NCBI GenBank assembly: GCA_050313895.1
Contig: JBNPMI010000005.1
Length of the DNA: 64,000 nt
Strand: one strand, 5' to 3'
Source: JALFST01 sp022779285
GTDB lineage: Bacteria; Bacillota; Clostridia; Tissierellales; Peptoniphilaceae
The position numbers and the translations under genes are program-made. Position 1 is the stretch's first letter. Every line of letters starts with the position of its first letter. The notes under the pieces were generated by a model. The model ran no database searches, was not told the DNA's origin, and saw only the letters and a list, made by a program, of their open reading frames with translations. Shown piece after piece: positions 1-8,225 of the stretch.

Positions 1-129
1 GGTCTCACATCAATTGTATCTCTACATGCCATACATACACCTTCCGGGGAAGGGGCTTGCAATCTTATGTTTTGCCGATTACAATGTTCCTATGTTTTGA
101 TACAAGTGACGCAAAGGATGGGAGAAAAC

Positions 130-717
130 ATGAAAGAGCTGGAAGCGCTGATTCAAAAAAACGGAGAGGTACGTGAGGGACAGATTTTAAAGGTTGACAG
201 TTTTTTGAATCATCAGCTGGATATTGATTTTTTAGAAAAAACGGCGAAGGAATTTTACAGGCTCTTCCGAGAAACAAAACCAACGCGAATTTTGACTATT
301 GAAGCGAGCGGAATCGCTCTTGCCGTACTTGCAGCTCAAAAGTTTCGCGTTCCGGTTGTTTTTGCAAAAAAAACGGAGAGTCTCAATCTGGACAGCGATG
401 TATACTCTGTCGATGTCTTTTCCTATACCAAGCAGCGCACTTATACGATCAAGGTCAGTAAGAACTACATAAAAAAAGATGATCGCGTTTTGATTATTGA
501 TGATTTTCTCGCCTTAGGAAGCGCTTCTCAGGGGCTGATTGCATTAGTGGAGCAGGCCGGCGCAAGCCTATGCGGGGTAGGAATCGCAATTGAAAAGTCG
601 TTTCAGGAAGGTGGGAAAAAGCTTCGAGAGGCCGGTGTAAATTTGCATAGTCTTGCGATGGTTTCCTCCATTGATATCCGAAACGGAATCACCTTTGCCG
701 AAAACCCGGATGACTGA
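130..717 (+). CDS. xpt: Xanthine phosphoribosyltransferase
   Basis: Purine salvage enzyme that uses PRPP to convert xanthine to XMP in the cytosol. The 195-residue product has the family's usual length. It carries the PRPP-binding loop IIDDFLALG near residues 122-130 and the Xpt-type start KELEALIQKNGEV. The frame is open upstream, but the ATG at 130 is chosen because GGGAG lies 6 bases before it; the ATG at 118 has no properly spaced site. The gene stands alone, closed by a strong terminator. In Firmicutes xpt is often under a purine riboswitch; only 129 bases of leader are in the window and no clear aptamer can be seen in them. Confidence 0.93.
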   Translation: MKELEALIQKNGEVREGQILKVDSFLNHQLDIDFLEKTAKEFYRLFRETKPTRILTIEASGIALAVLAAQKFRVPVVFAKKTESLNLDSDVYSVDVFSYTKQRTYTIKVSKNYIKKDDRVLIIDDFLALGSASQGLIALVEQAGASLCGVGIAIEKSFQEGGKKLREAGVNLHSLAMVSSIDIRNGITFAENPDD

Positions 718-720
718 AAA

Positions 721-759
721 AACACCTGTTGCCGAAGTCGCGGCAGCAGGTGTTTTTTT
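721..759 (+). terminator. Intrinsic terminator of xpt
   Basis: A 14-bp stem (AACACCTGTTGCCG with CGGCAGCAGGTGTT, one G-T wobble) with a 6-base loop is followed by seven T. It begins 4 bases after the xpt stop codon. Confidence 0.93.
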
Positions 760-774
760 ATATTTCATTTCGGC

Positions 775-780
775 TATAAT
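775..780 (+). promoter_or_regulatory. Candidate -10 element of the threonine operon
   Basis: A perfect TATAAT lies 47 bases before the aspartokinase ATG. The -35 position falls in the T-run of the xpt terminator and has no good match to TTGACA, so this is a -10 call only. The short leader leaves no room for a T-box or a transcription attenuator. Confidence 0.4.
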
Positions 781-826
781 AAGAAAAGATTAATTTTTTT
801 GTATATTTTCCCAAAAGGAGGGAATG

Positions 827-2179
827 ATGAAGGTTGTGAAATTCGGAGGAAGCTCCTGTGCGGATTCCGGGCAATTTGCAAAGGTACGGTCTATTATAGA
901 GAAGGATCCCGATCGGTCCGTTGTTGTGGTATCCGCGCCGGGGAAGCGATCGGAGAAGGATCATAAAATAACGGATGTTTTATATTTAACGCAGCGTCTG
1001 GCCTCCATCGGTATGGGCGGCGGAGAAGTATTCGATGCGATTGAGGAAAGATTTCGCGAAATTCATTCCGGACTGAAGCTGCAAGCAAAGCTGGATGATC
1101 AGCTGGCTGAAATTCGGCAAAAAATATTCCTTGGCATGACAGAAGATTATACAGCCAGTCGCGGAGAGTATCTTTCTGCATTTCTGATGGCGGATTGTTT
1201 AGGCTATGAATTTGTCGATGCGGCGGAGGTGATTCGATTCACCGAGGAAGGGTCTCTGGATGAGGCGTCTACGACGCGTTTGATTCGAGAAAGGATCATG
1301 GGACGCAGAGTTGTCGTTCCCGGATTTTATGGAGCAAAAGAAAACGGAGAGATCGTAACATTCTCCAGAGGCGGCTCAGACATTACGGGTTCCATTCTTG
1401 CCGCGGCATTGGATGCCGATATTTACGAGAACTGGACGGATGTTTCCGGATTTTTAGCAGCGGATCCTCGTATTGTAGCCAACCCCGTGCCGATCCGTGT
1501 CGTGACCTATGCGGAGCTTCACGAGCTCAGCTACATGGGAGCGCAGGTTCTCCATGAGGATGCCATTGCTCCCGTGCGCAGGGCGGGAATCCCCATCCGG
1601 ATATTGAATACGAATCATATGGAGGAGGAGGGAACGTTGATCGTGCCGTCCTCGGGGAAAAATAAGCGCATCGTGACCGGTATTGCCGGAAAAAAAGGAT
1701 TCGATATTGTAAATGTACACAAATATCATGGTGCCGGCGATTCGGGATTCTTTCGCAGGCTTTGTTCGGTATTCGAAGCCAATGACGTGAAAATAGAGCA
1801 TCTGCCGACCGGTATCGACAGCGTTTCGATCATCGTTCAGGATGAGGAATTTAAGGGAAAAGAAAAGAAAATTCTGGAAGAGGTCGATATCTATTGCGAT
1901 CCGGATACGATTGATGTAGAAGATTCTTTATCCCTGCTGGCCATTGTCGGAGAGGGAATGCTGCGGCACGCCGGCGTCTCGGCACGTGTCTTTCAGGCGT
2001 TGGCGGAGGCAAGAATCAATGTACGCATGATTTCACAGGGATCCAGTGAGCTCAATATCATTGTGGGAGTCGAAACGGGCGACTTTGAAAGAGCGGTAAA
2101 GGCTCTTTATGATGCATTTTTTATGAAAGAGAATGCGATGAATCCATCGCAAGAAGAAAACGCAAGGAGGGAAAGATGA
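827..2179 (+). CDS. lysC: Aspartate kinase (aspartokinase)
   Basis: Phosphorylates L-aspartate, the first step towards threonine, methionine and lysine. The 450-residue chain has the N-terminal amino-acid-kinase motif KFGGSS at residues 5-10 and a C-terminal pair of ACT-type regulatory repeats (around AIVGEGMLRHAGVSARVF). It is monofunctional, with no homoserine dehydrogenase part. Two ATGs lie in frame at 824 and 827; AGGAGG at 816-821 is only 2 bases from the first, so the second is preferred. It is the first gene of a five-gene threonine operon and overlaps asd by ATGA. Allosteric control by lysine or threonine is expected from the ACT repeats, but the effector cannot be read from sequence. 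Confidence 0.93.
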   Translation: MKVVKFGGSSCADSGQFAKVRSIIEKDPDRSVVVVSAPGKRSEKDHKITDVLYLTQRLASIGMGGGEVFDAIEERFREIHSGLKLQAKLDDQLAEIRQKIFLGMTEDYTASRGEYLSAFLMADCLGYEFVDAAEVIRFTEEGSLDEASTTRLIRERIMGRRVVVPGFYGAKENGEIVTFSRGGSDITGSILAAALDADIYENWTDVSGFLAADPRIVANPVPIRVVTYAELHELSYMGAQVLHEDAIAPVRRAGIPIRILNTNHMEEEGTLIVPSSGKNKRIVTGIAGKKGFDIVNVHKYHGAGDSGFFRRLCSVFEANDVKIEHLPTGIDSVSIIVQDEEFKGKEKKILEEVDIYCDPDTIDVEDSLSLLAIVGEGMLRHAGVSARVFQALAEARINVRMISQGSSELNIIVGVETGDFERAVKALYDAFFMKENAMNPSQEENARRER

Positions 2180-3159
2180 GCGGATATCATATTGCCGTTG
2201 TCGGAGCAACGGGACTGGTAGGCAGAACCATGCTTCGTGTTTTAGAGGAGCGAAAATTTCCGGTTCGAAGACTGAGTGCCTTCGCTTCTTCTCGCTCGGC
2301 CGGTGAGACTCTTGAATTTCAAGGAAAGGAATGCATCGTACAGGAGCTCAAGGAAGATTCTTTTACGGAGGATATGGATATTGCGCTTTTTTCCGCAGGA
2401 GCCGCTATCAGCGCTCAATTTGCGCCATTGGCGGCAGCCAGGGGAATTGATGTCGTCGATAACAGTTCACAGTGGCGCATGAAGGAGGAAATCCCGTTGG
2501 TTGTGCCCGAAGTCAATCCTGAGGATCTTTCAGGATATCAGGGCATCATTGCCAACCCGAACTGCTCTACCATTCAGTGCATGCCGCCATTAAAAGTATT
2601 GAGAGATCTCTACGGTTTGAAACGAGTCATTTTTTCCACTTACCAGGCAGCAGCCGGCGCGGGAATGAAAGGACTTGAGGATTTGAAAAACGGGACGAAG
2701 CATGCATTTGATCATGTGCTCAAGCTCAATGTACTGCCTCGCATTGACGTCTTTTTGGAAAACGGATATACCAAAGAAGAAATGAAGATGATTGACGAAA
2801 CACGCAAAATTTTACATCTTCCCAAGCTCGCAGTCACGGCTACGGCGGTACGTGTGCCGGTCGATTTCGGACATAGCATCTCAGTCAATGTGGAGCTTGA
2901 AAATGACTTTACTCTTGAGGATGTGCGCCATGCAATGCAAAAGCAGGACGGCATCATACTGGAGGATGATCCGGAGAATCTGATTTATCCTTATCCCGAG
3001 CTTTGCAAAGGCAATGATGCGATTTATGTCGGAAGAATTCGAAGAGATGAATCCTGTCCGAATACGTTGAATTTTTTCTGTGTTGCGGATAACATCCGAA
3101 AGGGAGCCGCCACGAATTCCGTGCAGATTGCGGAGCTTCTTGTGAGAGGCAGACTATGA
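2176..3159 (+). CDS. asd: Aspartate-semialdehyde dehydrogenase
   Basis: Reduces aspartyl phosphate to aspartate semialdehyde with NADPH. The 327-residue protein has the N-terminal nucleotide-binding start VVGATGLVGRTMLRVLE and the catalytic cysteine C130 in NPNCSTIQC. Length is normal for the family. The start codon overlaps the aspartokinase stop (ATGA), which implies translational coupling, and its own stop overlaps the start of hom in the same way. Position in the operon matches its place in the pathway between aspartokinase and homoserine dehydrogenase. Confidence 0.95.
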   Translation: MSGYHIAVVGATGLVGRTMLRVLEERKFPVRRLSAFASSRSAGETLEFQGKECIVQELKEDSFTEDMDIALFSAGAAISAQFAPLAAARGIDVVDNSSQWRMKEEIPLVVPEVNPEDLSGYQGIIANPNCSTIQCMPPLKVLRDLYGLKRVIFSTYQAAAGAGMKGLEDLKNGTKHAFDHVLKLNVLPRIDVFLENGYTKEEMKMIDETRKILHLPKLAVTATAVRVPVDFGHSISVNVELENDFTLEDVRHAMQKQDGIILEDDPENLIYPYPELCKGNDAIYVGRIRRDESCPNTLNFFCVADNIRKGAATNSVQIAELLVRGRL

Positions 3160-4328
3160 GAATCGGACTCTACGGCTTCGGAACCGTCGGAAGCGGTGTT
3201 TACCGAATTGCCAGGGATGAAAAGAGGAAGCTGGAGCATTTCACGCAGGAATCCATTGAAATTGCGGGGATTGTTGTTCGCGATTGCAAAAAAAAGAGGG
3301 GTTCCTCAATTGCTCAGAACGATATTTCCTTGCTGACGGACGATTTTGAGAGCTTGCTCAAGGATCCGGCTGTGGATGTGATTGTTGATGCCATGAGTGA
3401 TCGTAATGCATCGATTCAATTGATCAAAAACGCTTTATCCGCAAAAAAACATGTGGTCAGCGCAAGTAAGGCTGCGATTGCGGAGTGCTTCGAGGAAATG
3501 ACGCGGCTTGCGCGGCGGCAGGGTGTCTTTTTTCTTTACGAGGCGGCCGTTGCAGGCGGGATTCCGATTTTGCGAACGCTTCGCAGCGAGATGATGAGAA
3601 ATACGATCACAAAGCTTGAGGGAATTCTTAACGGATCTTCCAATTATGTGCTGTCCGGGATGACCGAAGGGAAAGCGCGGGAAAGTGCGCTTGCGGATGC
3701 TTCCAAACATGGCTATTTGGAGGCGGATCCCACAGACGATCTATCCGGTGCTGATGCTTTGCGGAAATTGACGATTTTAAGCAGTATCATTTTGGGAAAA
3801 CAGGTAGCACTTCACGAGATCCCCTGTATCGGCATTGAAAAAATCGAAACGGATGATATCGCCTACATGAAGAAAAAAAGGAAAGTAGTAAAGCTCATTG
3901 CGCATCTGGAGGTGCAAAAACGAGGGTATGCCGCTTTTGTAGCGCCGGCAGCGCTTTCGGAGGAAAGTATTTTTGCCGGGATAAACGATGCACAGAATAT
4001 TGTGCAATTTACAGGCTCTCATGTGGGAGATCTGCAGCTGGCCGGACCGGGTGCAGGAATGGAGCCTACGGCGGACGCCATATGGGGAGATCTCCTGGAG
4101 ATTGCGTCGGGATGTGCTTCCCAAAAATCGGACTTTCCTTTGGAGACGGAGTATTCTTTGGAAAATTTTTCGATGCAACAAAAAGGCCTGTATTATGTCC
4201 GGGAGGGCTCTGCGCAAAAGTCGGTATTCTTAACGGCTTCGGAAGCGGAAAAGCTTTCTCGAGAGGGAAAGACAGTCATTTGGATTGGAGACGAAAATGC
4301 GGTATTTCAGCACACGAAATCTCAATAA
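3156..4328 (+). CDS. hom: Homoserine dehydrogenase
   Basis: Reduces aspartate semialdehyde to homoserine. The 390-residue protein starts with the dinucleotide-binding motif GFGTVGSGVYRI (residues 7-18) and holds the family signature GPGAGMEPTADAIWGDL near residues 298-314. The C-terminal tail after the catalytic domain is short and does not look like the ACT domain found in many homologues of 400-430 residues, so feedback by threonine through that domain may be absent. It overlaps asd by 4 bases, and its last 32 bases overlap thrC in another frame. Confidence 0.93.
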   Translation: MRIGLYGFGTVGSGVYRIARDEKRKLEHFTQESIEIAGIVVRDCKKKRGSSIAQNDISLLTDDFESLLKDPAVDVIVDAMSDRNASIQLIKNALSAKKHVVSASKAAIAECFEEMTRLARRQGVFFLYEAAVAGGIPILRTLRSEMMRNTITKLEGILNGSSNYVLSGMTEGKARESALADASKHGYLEADPTDDLSGADALRKLTILSSIILGKQVALHEIPCIGIEKIETDDIAYMKKKRKVVKLIAHLEVQKRGYAAFVAPAALSEESIFAGINDAQNIVQFTGSHVGDLQLAGPGAGMEPTADAIWGDLLEIASGCASQKSDFPLETEYSLENFSMQQKGLYYVREGSAQKSVFLTASEAEKLSREGKTVIWIGDENAVFQHTKSQ

Positions 4329-5811
4329 CAGAGTGACGGGAGCTCAGGCGATTTTACAGGGGCTGGCAAGTGACGGAGGCCTCTATGTTCCGGAGACAAT
4401 TCCAAGGGTGGATTTTTCCACATGGAAGACTTTCTCCTATACGGAAATTGCAAGCCGAATTTTGTCCCTGTATTTTACGGATTTTACGGACGAGACGATT
4501 CGGAATCTTGTTTTCCGGGCTTATGATGCGCGCTTCTCTGTGGACTCCAAGGTTCGGGTGCGCCGGATCTCACCGAAAAGGGGATATCTTGAGCTTTGGC
4601 ATGGACCGACTGCCGCATTTAAGGATATGGCGCTTTCGATTTTGCCGTATCTCATGCAGGCGGCACAGGAAATAGAAAAGAAACGGCAGAAGGTGCTGAT
4701 TCTTACCGCTACTTCCGGTGATACAGGAAAAGCCTCCATGATCGGGTTTTCCAAAAATCAGGACATGGGAGTTCTTGTGTTTTATCCGAGAGCGGGCGTC
4801 AGCGCGATGCAGCGGCGACAAATGCGGTCTCCCGAGTCCCCGAATGCCCTGGCTGTTGCCGTGGAAGGGAATTTTGATGATTGCCAGAAAGCCGTGAAAC
4901 GGATTTTTGCCGACCCCATGACGAAGAAACGACTTTTTGAGCAGGGCATTGTGCTTTCCTCGGCAAATTCGATTAATATCGGAAGACTGGTGCCGCAAAT
5001 TGTATATTATGTTTATGCATATTTGGAGGCCGTGAGAAACGGAGTGCTTTCTTATGGAGAAAAGCTGTCCTGCTCCGTTCCGACAGGCAATTTCGGAGAC
5101 GTACTGGCAGGATTCTATGCACGAGAAATGGGACTTCCCTTAGGGAAACTGCTCGTGGCATCCAATTCGAACCATGTTCTGACAGATTTTGCCCGGGAAG
5201 GCATCTATGATAAAAGAAGAAAGCTTCGCCTGACAGCAAGTCCTTCCATGGATATCCTTGTTTCCGGCAATTTAGAGAGATTTCTGTATCTCAAATTGCA
5301 CGATACGGAAAAGGTAAAACAGCTTATGGAAAATCTGGACACGAAGGGCTATTTTGAGCTTCCGAATCCCGAGGAAAAATATGCGGCGGAATGGATTGAC
5401 GAAGAAAAAACCGGAGAAGAGATTCACAGGATCTGGGAGGAGAGCCGATATCTCATCGATCCGCATACGGCGGTCGCTTCTGCAAGTGTTCCCGCGAATT
5501 CCGATTTCCCCTGGCTGATTTTAAGCACGGCCAGTCCGTATAAATTTTCAGAAAAGGTGCTGGAGGCGCTTGGTGCTGACGCTGATGACGATTTGCAGAC
5601 TCGTATTGATACACTTTATCGGCTTACCGGAACGCCCGTGCCGGAAGGACTGCTGCGCATGTTTTCTCAGCAGTCCAGACAGGAAATCACGCTCTCCGAA
5701 GACAAGCTTGCGCATTTTGTATCCAAGGCGGCACAACCCGTGGTTGACGGACAGGTCGAAGCTCTGATCGAATCTCTTTCGAAGGGAGGGGCGGCATGGA
5801 ACAAATCGTAA
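4297..5811 (+). CDS. thrC: Threonine synthase
   Basis: PLP-dependent conversion of O-phosphohomoserine to threonine. The 504-residue length fits the long (yeast/E. coli-like) class. The N-terminus RYFSTRN and the PLP lysine K109 in GPTAAFKDMA are clear, as is the loop ATSGDTGKASM. An in-frame TTG at 4285 is possible, but the ATG at 4297, with GGAG at 4287-4290, gives the usual family start. The gene begins inside the end of hom and its own end overlaps thrB by 16 bases, so translation is probably coupled throughout the operon. Confidence 0.95.
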   Translation: MRYFSTRNLNNRVTGAQAILQGLASDGGLYVPETIPRVDFSTWKTFSYTEIASRILSLYFTDFTDETIRNLVFRAYDARFSVDSKVRVRRISPKRGYLELWHGPTAAFKDMALSILPYLMQAAQEIEKKRQKVLILTATSGDTGKASMIGFSKNQDMGVLVFYPRAGVSAMQRRQMRSPESPNALAVAVEGNFDDCQKAVKRIFADPMTKKRLFEQGIVLSSANSINIGRLVPQIVYYVYAYLEAVRNGVLSYGEKLSCSVPTGNFGDVLAGFYAREMGLPLGKLLVASNSNHVLTDFAREGIYDKRRKLRLTASPSMDILVSGNLERFLYLKLHDTEKVKQLMENLDTKGYFELPNPEEKYAAEWIDEEKTGEEIHRIWEESRYLIDPHTAVASASVPANSDFPWLILSTASPYKFSEKVLEALGADADDDLQTRIDTLYRLTGTPVPEGLLRMFSQQSRQEITLSEDKLAHFVSKAAQPVVDGQVEALIESLSKGGAAWNKS

Positions 5812-6728
5812 TTCGCGTTCCCGCAACGAGCGCCAATCTCGGTCCGGGCTTTGATTGTCTTGGCGTTGCCCTTTCCTGCTATATGGATGTCACTTTTCGA
5901 TGGAAGCACATGGATGCCGTTGCAAAATTTAAGCAGCATGCATTTGACAAGTCCAATCTTCCGCTGGAAGCCTATCGTGAATATGGCAGGAAAATGGGAG
6001 AAAAACTGCCTCCGGTTTCTGTGAGCATTCATTCGCATATACCGGCGACAAGGGGCTTAGGTTCCTCAGCGGCCTGTGTTGTGGCAGGCGCTGCCGCGGC
6101 GGCATATGCAGTGCAGAGAAAAAAGGGGACTCCTCCGCAGGAGGTCGACATTCAATCGAAGAAGCTGCGTCAGGGAATCCTGCAAGCAGCGGCGTGTCTG
6201 GAAGGACATCCGGATAATGCGGCGCCTGCGGTCTATGGAGGACTGTGCCTTTCCGCGATGGACGGAGATCAGATTTATTATGAAAGACTTTCTCTTTCTA
6301 AAAAAGTAAAATTTGCGGCAATCATTCCGTCTGAAAAATTATCCACAAAAATGTCAAGATCGGTTTTACCGCAGAGCATTCCGAGGGCAGATGCCGTGCG
6401 TAATCTTTCTTATTTGGGGTTTTTGCTCAGCGGATTTTCAACAGGAGATGAAAATCAGCTGAGATACGGCTTGCAGGATTGCATTCATCAGCCCTATCGT
6501 TGGAGCTTGATTCCGGAGTATGAGCTGATTCAAAAAGCTGCAAAAAAATGGGGCGCCTGCGGGCTCGTAATCAGCGGTGCCGGATCGACCATGCTTGCAG
6601 TTTTGACTGGCGAGGAAAAAAGCTTTGTCAAAACAATGCGAAGCCTGATACCGGGACGCTGGGAGGTGCGCAGACTCTCTGTAGATACGCGAGGCGCTCG
6701 TATTCAAAAATGGAAGATTTCCGAATAA
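5796..6728 (+). CDS. thrB: Homoserine kinase
   Basis: GHMP-family kinase phosphorylating homoserine to feed ThrC. The 310-residue protein has the N-terminal motif VPATSANLGPGFDCLGVAL, the ATP-binding glycine/serine loop GLGSSAACVVAG near residues 87-98, and EGHPDNAAPA. GGGAGG lies 5 bases before the ATG inside the end of thrC. It is the last gene of the operon; its stop codon is part of the terminator stem. The gene order thrC-thrB is common in Firmicutes. Confidence 0.95.
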   Translation: MEQIVIRVPATSANLGPGFDCLGVALSCYMDVTFRWKHMDAVAKFKQHAFDKSNLPLEAYREYGRKMGEKLPPVSVSIHSHIPATRGLGSSAACVVAGAAAAAYAVQRKKGTPPQEVDIQSKKLRQGILQAAACLEGHPDNAAPAVYGGLCLSAMDGDQIYYERLSLSKKVKFAAIIPSEKLSTKMSRSVLPQSIPRADAVRNLSYLGFLLSGFSTGDENQLRYGLQDCIHQPYRWSLIPEYELIQKAAKKWGACGLVISGAGSTMLAVLTGEEKSFVKTMRSLIPGRWEVRRLSVDTRGARIQKWKISE

Positions 6729-6752
6729 GCAGGGAAAACCCTGCTTATTTTA
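6724..6752 (+). terminator. Terminator of the threonine operon
   Basis: AATAAGCAGGG and CCCTGCTTATT form a perfect 11-bp stem with an AAAA loop followed by TTATTTTA. The thrB stop codon is within the 5' arm. It lies between convergent thrB and queH. Confidence 0.8.
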
Positions 6753-6767
6753 TGACGAGATCATTAT

Positions 6768-7391
6768 TCACGGATCCTGTCTTTTCCGGTAGGAAAAAAC
6801 ACATCCGCAGTAATCCTGGCGATACATTTGATATTCCTGCGTCAGCATTGTCGAGCGTCGAAAGCCGTCCCTTTTCTTAAAATCCGAAAAAAGGTATTTC
6901 ACGCCGATTTCCTCGGCAAGCTCACCGCCGATACGATTGAGAGCCTGTGAATCCTTATGGGGACTGATGGACAGAGTCGTTGTAAAATAATCAAAGCCGT
7001 TTTCCTTCGCAACACGAGCAGCTTCCCGTAAACGCAGACCATAACAGAGGAGGCATCGTTCACCTCCCTCAGGATCCTTTTCATGAGATTTTACGGCTTC
7101 ATAATATTCCTGCGGATCGTAGCGTGCAGCTAAAAAATGAATGGGATATTTGGCAGGGAGCTTCCGGATAAAATCCTCCTGCTCCCGCTCTCTCATGAAA
7201 TATTCCTCCGGTGGATATATATTAGGGTTGTAATAGTAGACCGTGATGGAAAAATACTGTGAAAGATATTCCAGAACATAGGTGCTGCAAGGCCCGCAGC
7301 AGCTGTGAAGAAGCAAGGTAGGGGGAGCGGACAGGGATCGGATTTGCTCCAGCGTTTTATCCAGTACGAGCTGGTAATTTGTTTTGTTCAA
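6768..7391 (-). CDS. queH: Epoxyqueuosine reductase QueH
   Basis: Reduces epoxyqueuosine to queuosine in tRNA, replacing QueG in organisms lacking it. The cysteine pattern of the family is visible: HSCCGPCSTY near the N-terminus, CLLCYG in the middle and DYCGC near the C-terminus; these bind the iron-sulfur cluster and metal. The open frame has an ATG at 7409, but no ribosome-binding site precedes it. GGAAAGGA lies 6-7 bases before a TTG at 7391, and a start there gives the family-like beginning MNKTNYQ, so 207 residues from a TTG start are preferred. It converges on thrB and diverges from the B3/B4 gene. Confidence 0.88.
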   Translation of the reverse strand: MNKTNYQLVLDKTLEQIRSLSAPPTLLLHSCCGPCSTYVLEYLSQYFSITVYYYNPNIYPPEEYFMREREQEDFIRKLPAKYPIHFLAARYDPQEYYEAVKSHEKDPEGGERCLLCYGLRLREAARVAKENGFDYFTTTLSISPHKDSQALNRIGGELAEEIGVKYLFSDFKKRDGFRRSTMLTQEYQMYRQDYCGCVFSYRKRQDP

Positions 7392-7414
7392 GAGTTTGTT
7401 CCTTTCCATCTATG

Positions 7415-7429
7415 CTATAATCATTATAG
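7415..7429. promoter_or_regulatory. Palindromic overlapping -10 elements for queH and the B3/B4 gene
   Basis: CTATAATCATTATAG is a perfect 15-base palindrome that places TATAAT on both strands. The plus-strand copy is an extended -10 (TGCTATAAT). The minus-strand copy would give queH a leader of about 25 bases with the TTG start. Neither strand has a good -35, so the two promoters may compete for polymerase. Confidence 0.55.
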
Positions 7430-7450
7430 TACGAAAAGAAAGGATATGAT

Positions 7451-8173
7451 GTGCAAAAGTTTATTGTTGACTCCGAGTTTTGGAAAATTTTTCCGGAAGC
7501 TGCCATTGGAGCTCTTTCCGTCAGAAATGTCAGAGAAACGGCAAGGCTTTCTGATAAACAGGTGCAAGAGCTCAAAAATCTTTTGGCGGAAGCCAATGAC
7601 ATTGCAAAAAAATATGTTCCCAAGGAACCGATTTCGGAGAATCCGTTGATTCAAATCTGGAGAGAAGCATATCGCAGATTTCCCACGAAAAAGGGCGCAC
7701 GTGTATCGATTGAGGCTTTGCTGAAGCGTATCATGCATGGAAAGCCGATCGGCTCAATTGCTCCTTCTGTAGATATTACCAATGCGATTTCTTTACGCTA
7801 TGGTTTTCCGATCGGCGTTGAGGATTGCGATAAATTTGAAGGAGATTTACATCTTGGTACGATGAAGGGCAACGAGGACTTTCTTCCGATCGGAGAAACC
7901 AAACAGGATCCGCCGTTGCCGGGAGAAATTGCATATTATGATAAGCTTGGTGTTGTTTGTCGCTGCTGGAACTGGAGAGACGGTCAAAGAACACAGATTA
8001 CCGATGCGACGACCTCAGAATTTGTAGCTATGGAATGTATTGAAAAGGATCGTATTCCGGAGCTGCGGGAAGCGATTGATTCTTTAGCGGTTTCTTTCGA
8101 AAAATATCTCGGAGCCTCTGTAATTGCCAAGACGATTGTTACTGCAGAGAATCCGGAGATGGAACTCGAATAG
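7451..8173 (+). CDS. B3/B4 tRNA-binding-domain protein
   Basis: Stand-alone relative of the B3/B4 domain of phenylalanyl-tRNA synthetase beta, a fold used for editing or tRNA binding. The 240-residue protein shows the family pattern PLIQIWREAYRRFPTKKG, then SIEALLKRI and DITNAISLRYGFPIGVEDCD. Related stand-alone proteins are thought to act on aminoacyl-tRNA, but the role is not established. The start is GTG with AAAGGA 6 bases upstream. It is transcribed away from queH and closed by its own terminator, so it is a single-gene unit. Confidence 0.85.
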   Translation: MQKFIVDSEFWKIFPEAAIGALSVRNVRETARLSDKQVQELKNLLAEANDIAKKYVPKEPISENPLIQIWREAYRRFPTKKGARVSIEALLKRIMHGKPIGSIAPSVDITNAISLRYGFPIGVEDCDKFEGDLHLGTMKGNEDFLPIGETKQDPPLPGEIAYYDKLGVVCRCWNWRDGQRTQITDATTSEFVAMECIEKDRIPELREAIDSLAVSFEKYLGASVIAKTIVTAENPEMELE

Positions 8174-8174
8174 G

Positions 8175-8205
8175 AAGCGCGCTTCGACAGGGAGCGCGCT
8201 TTTTT
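8175..8205 (+). terminator. Terminator after the B3/B4 gene
   Basis: AAGCGCGC and GCGCGCTT form an 8-bp stem with an 11-base loop followed by TTTTTT. Confidence 0.85.
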
Positions 8206-8225
8206 GAATGCGCCGGGGGGATGAA

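Noticed and set aside
1..129. Purine riboswitch upstream of xpt
   Set aside because: A stretch TATCTCTAC recalls part of the aptamer, but the other conserved joining segments and stems are not visible; most of the leader may lie outside the window.
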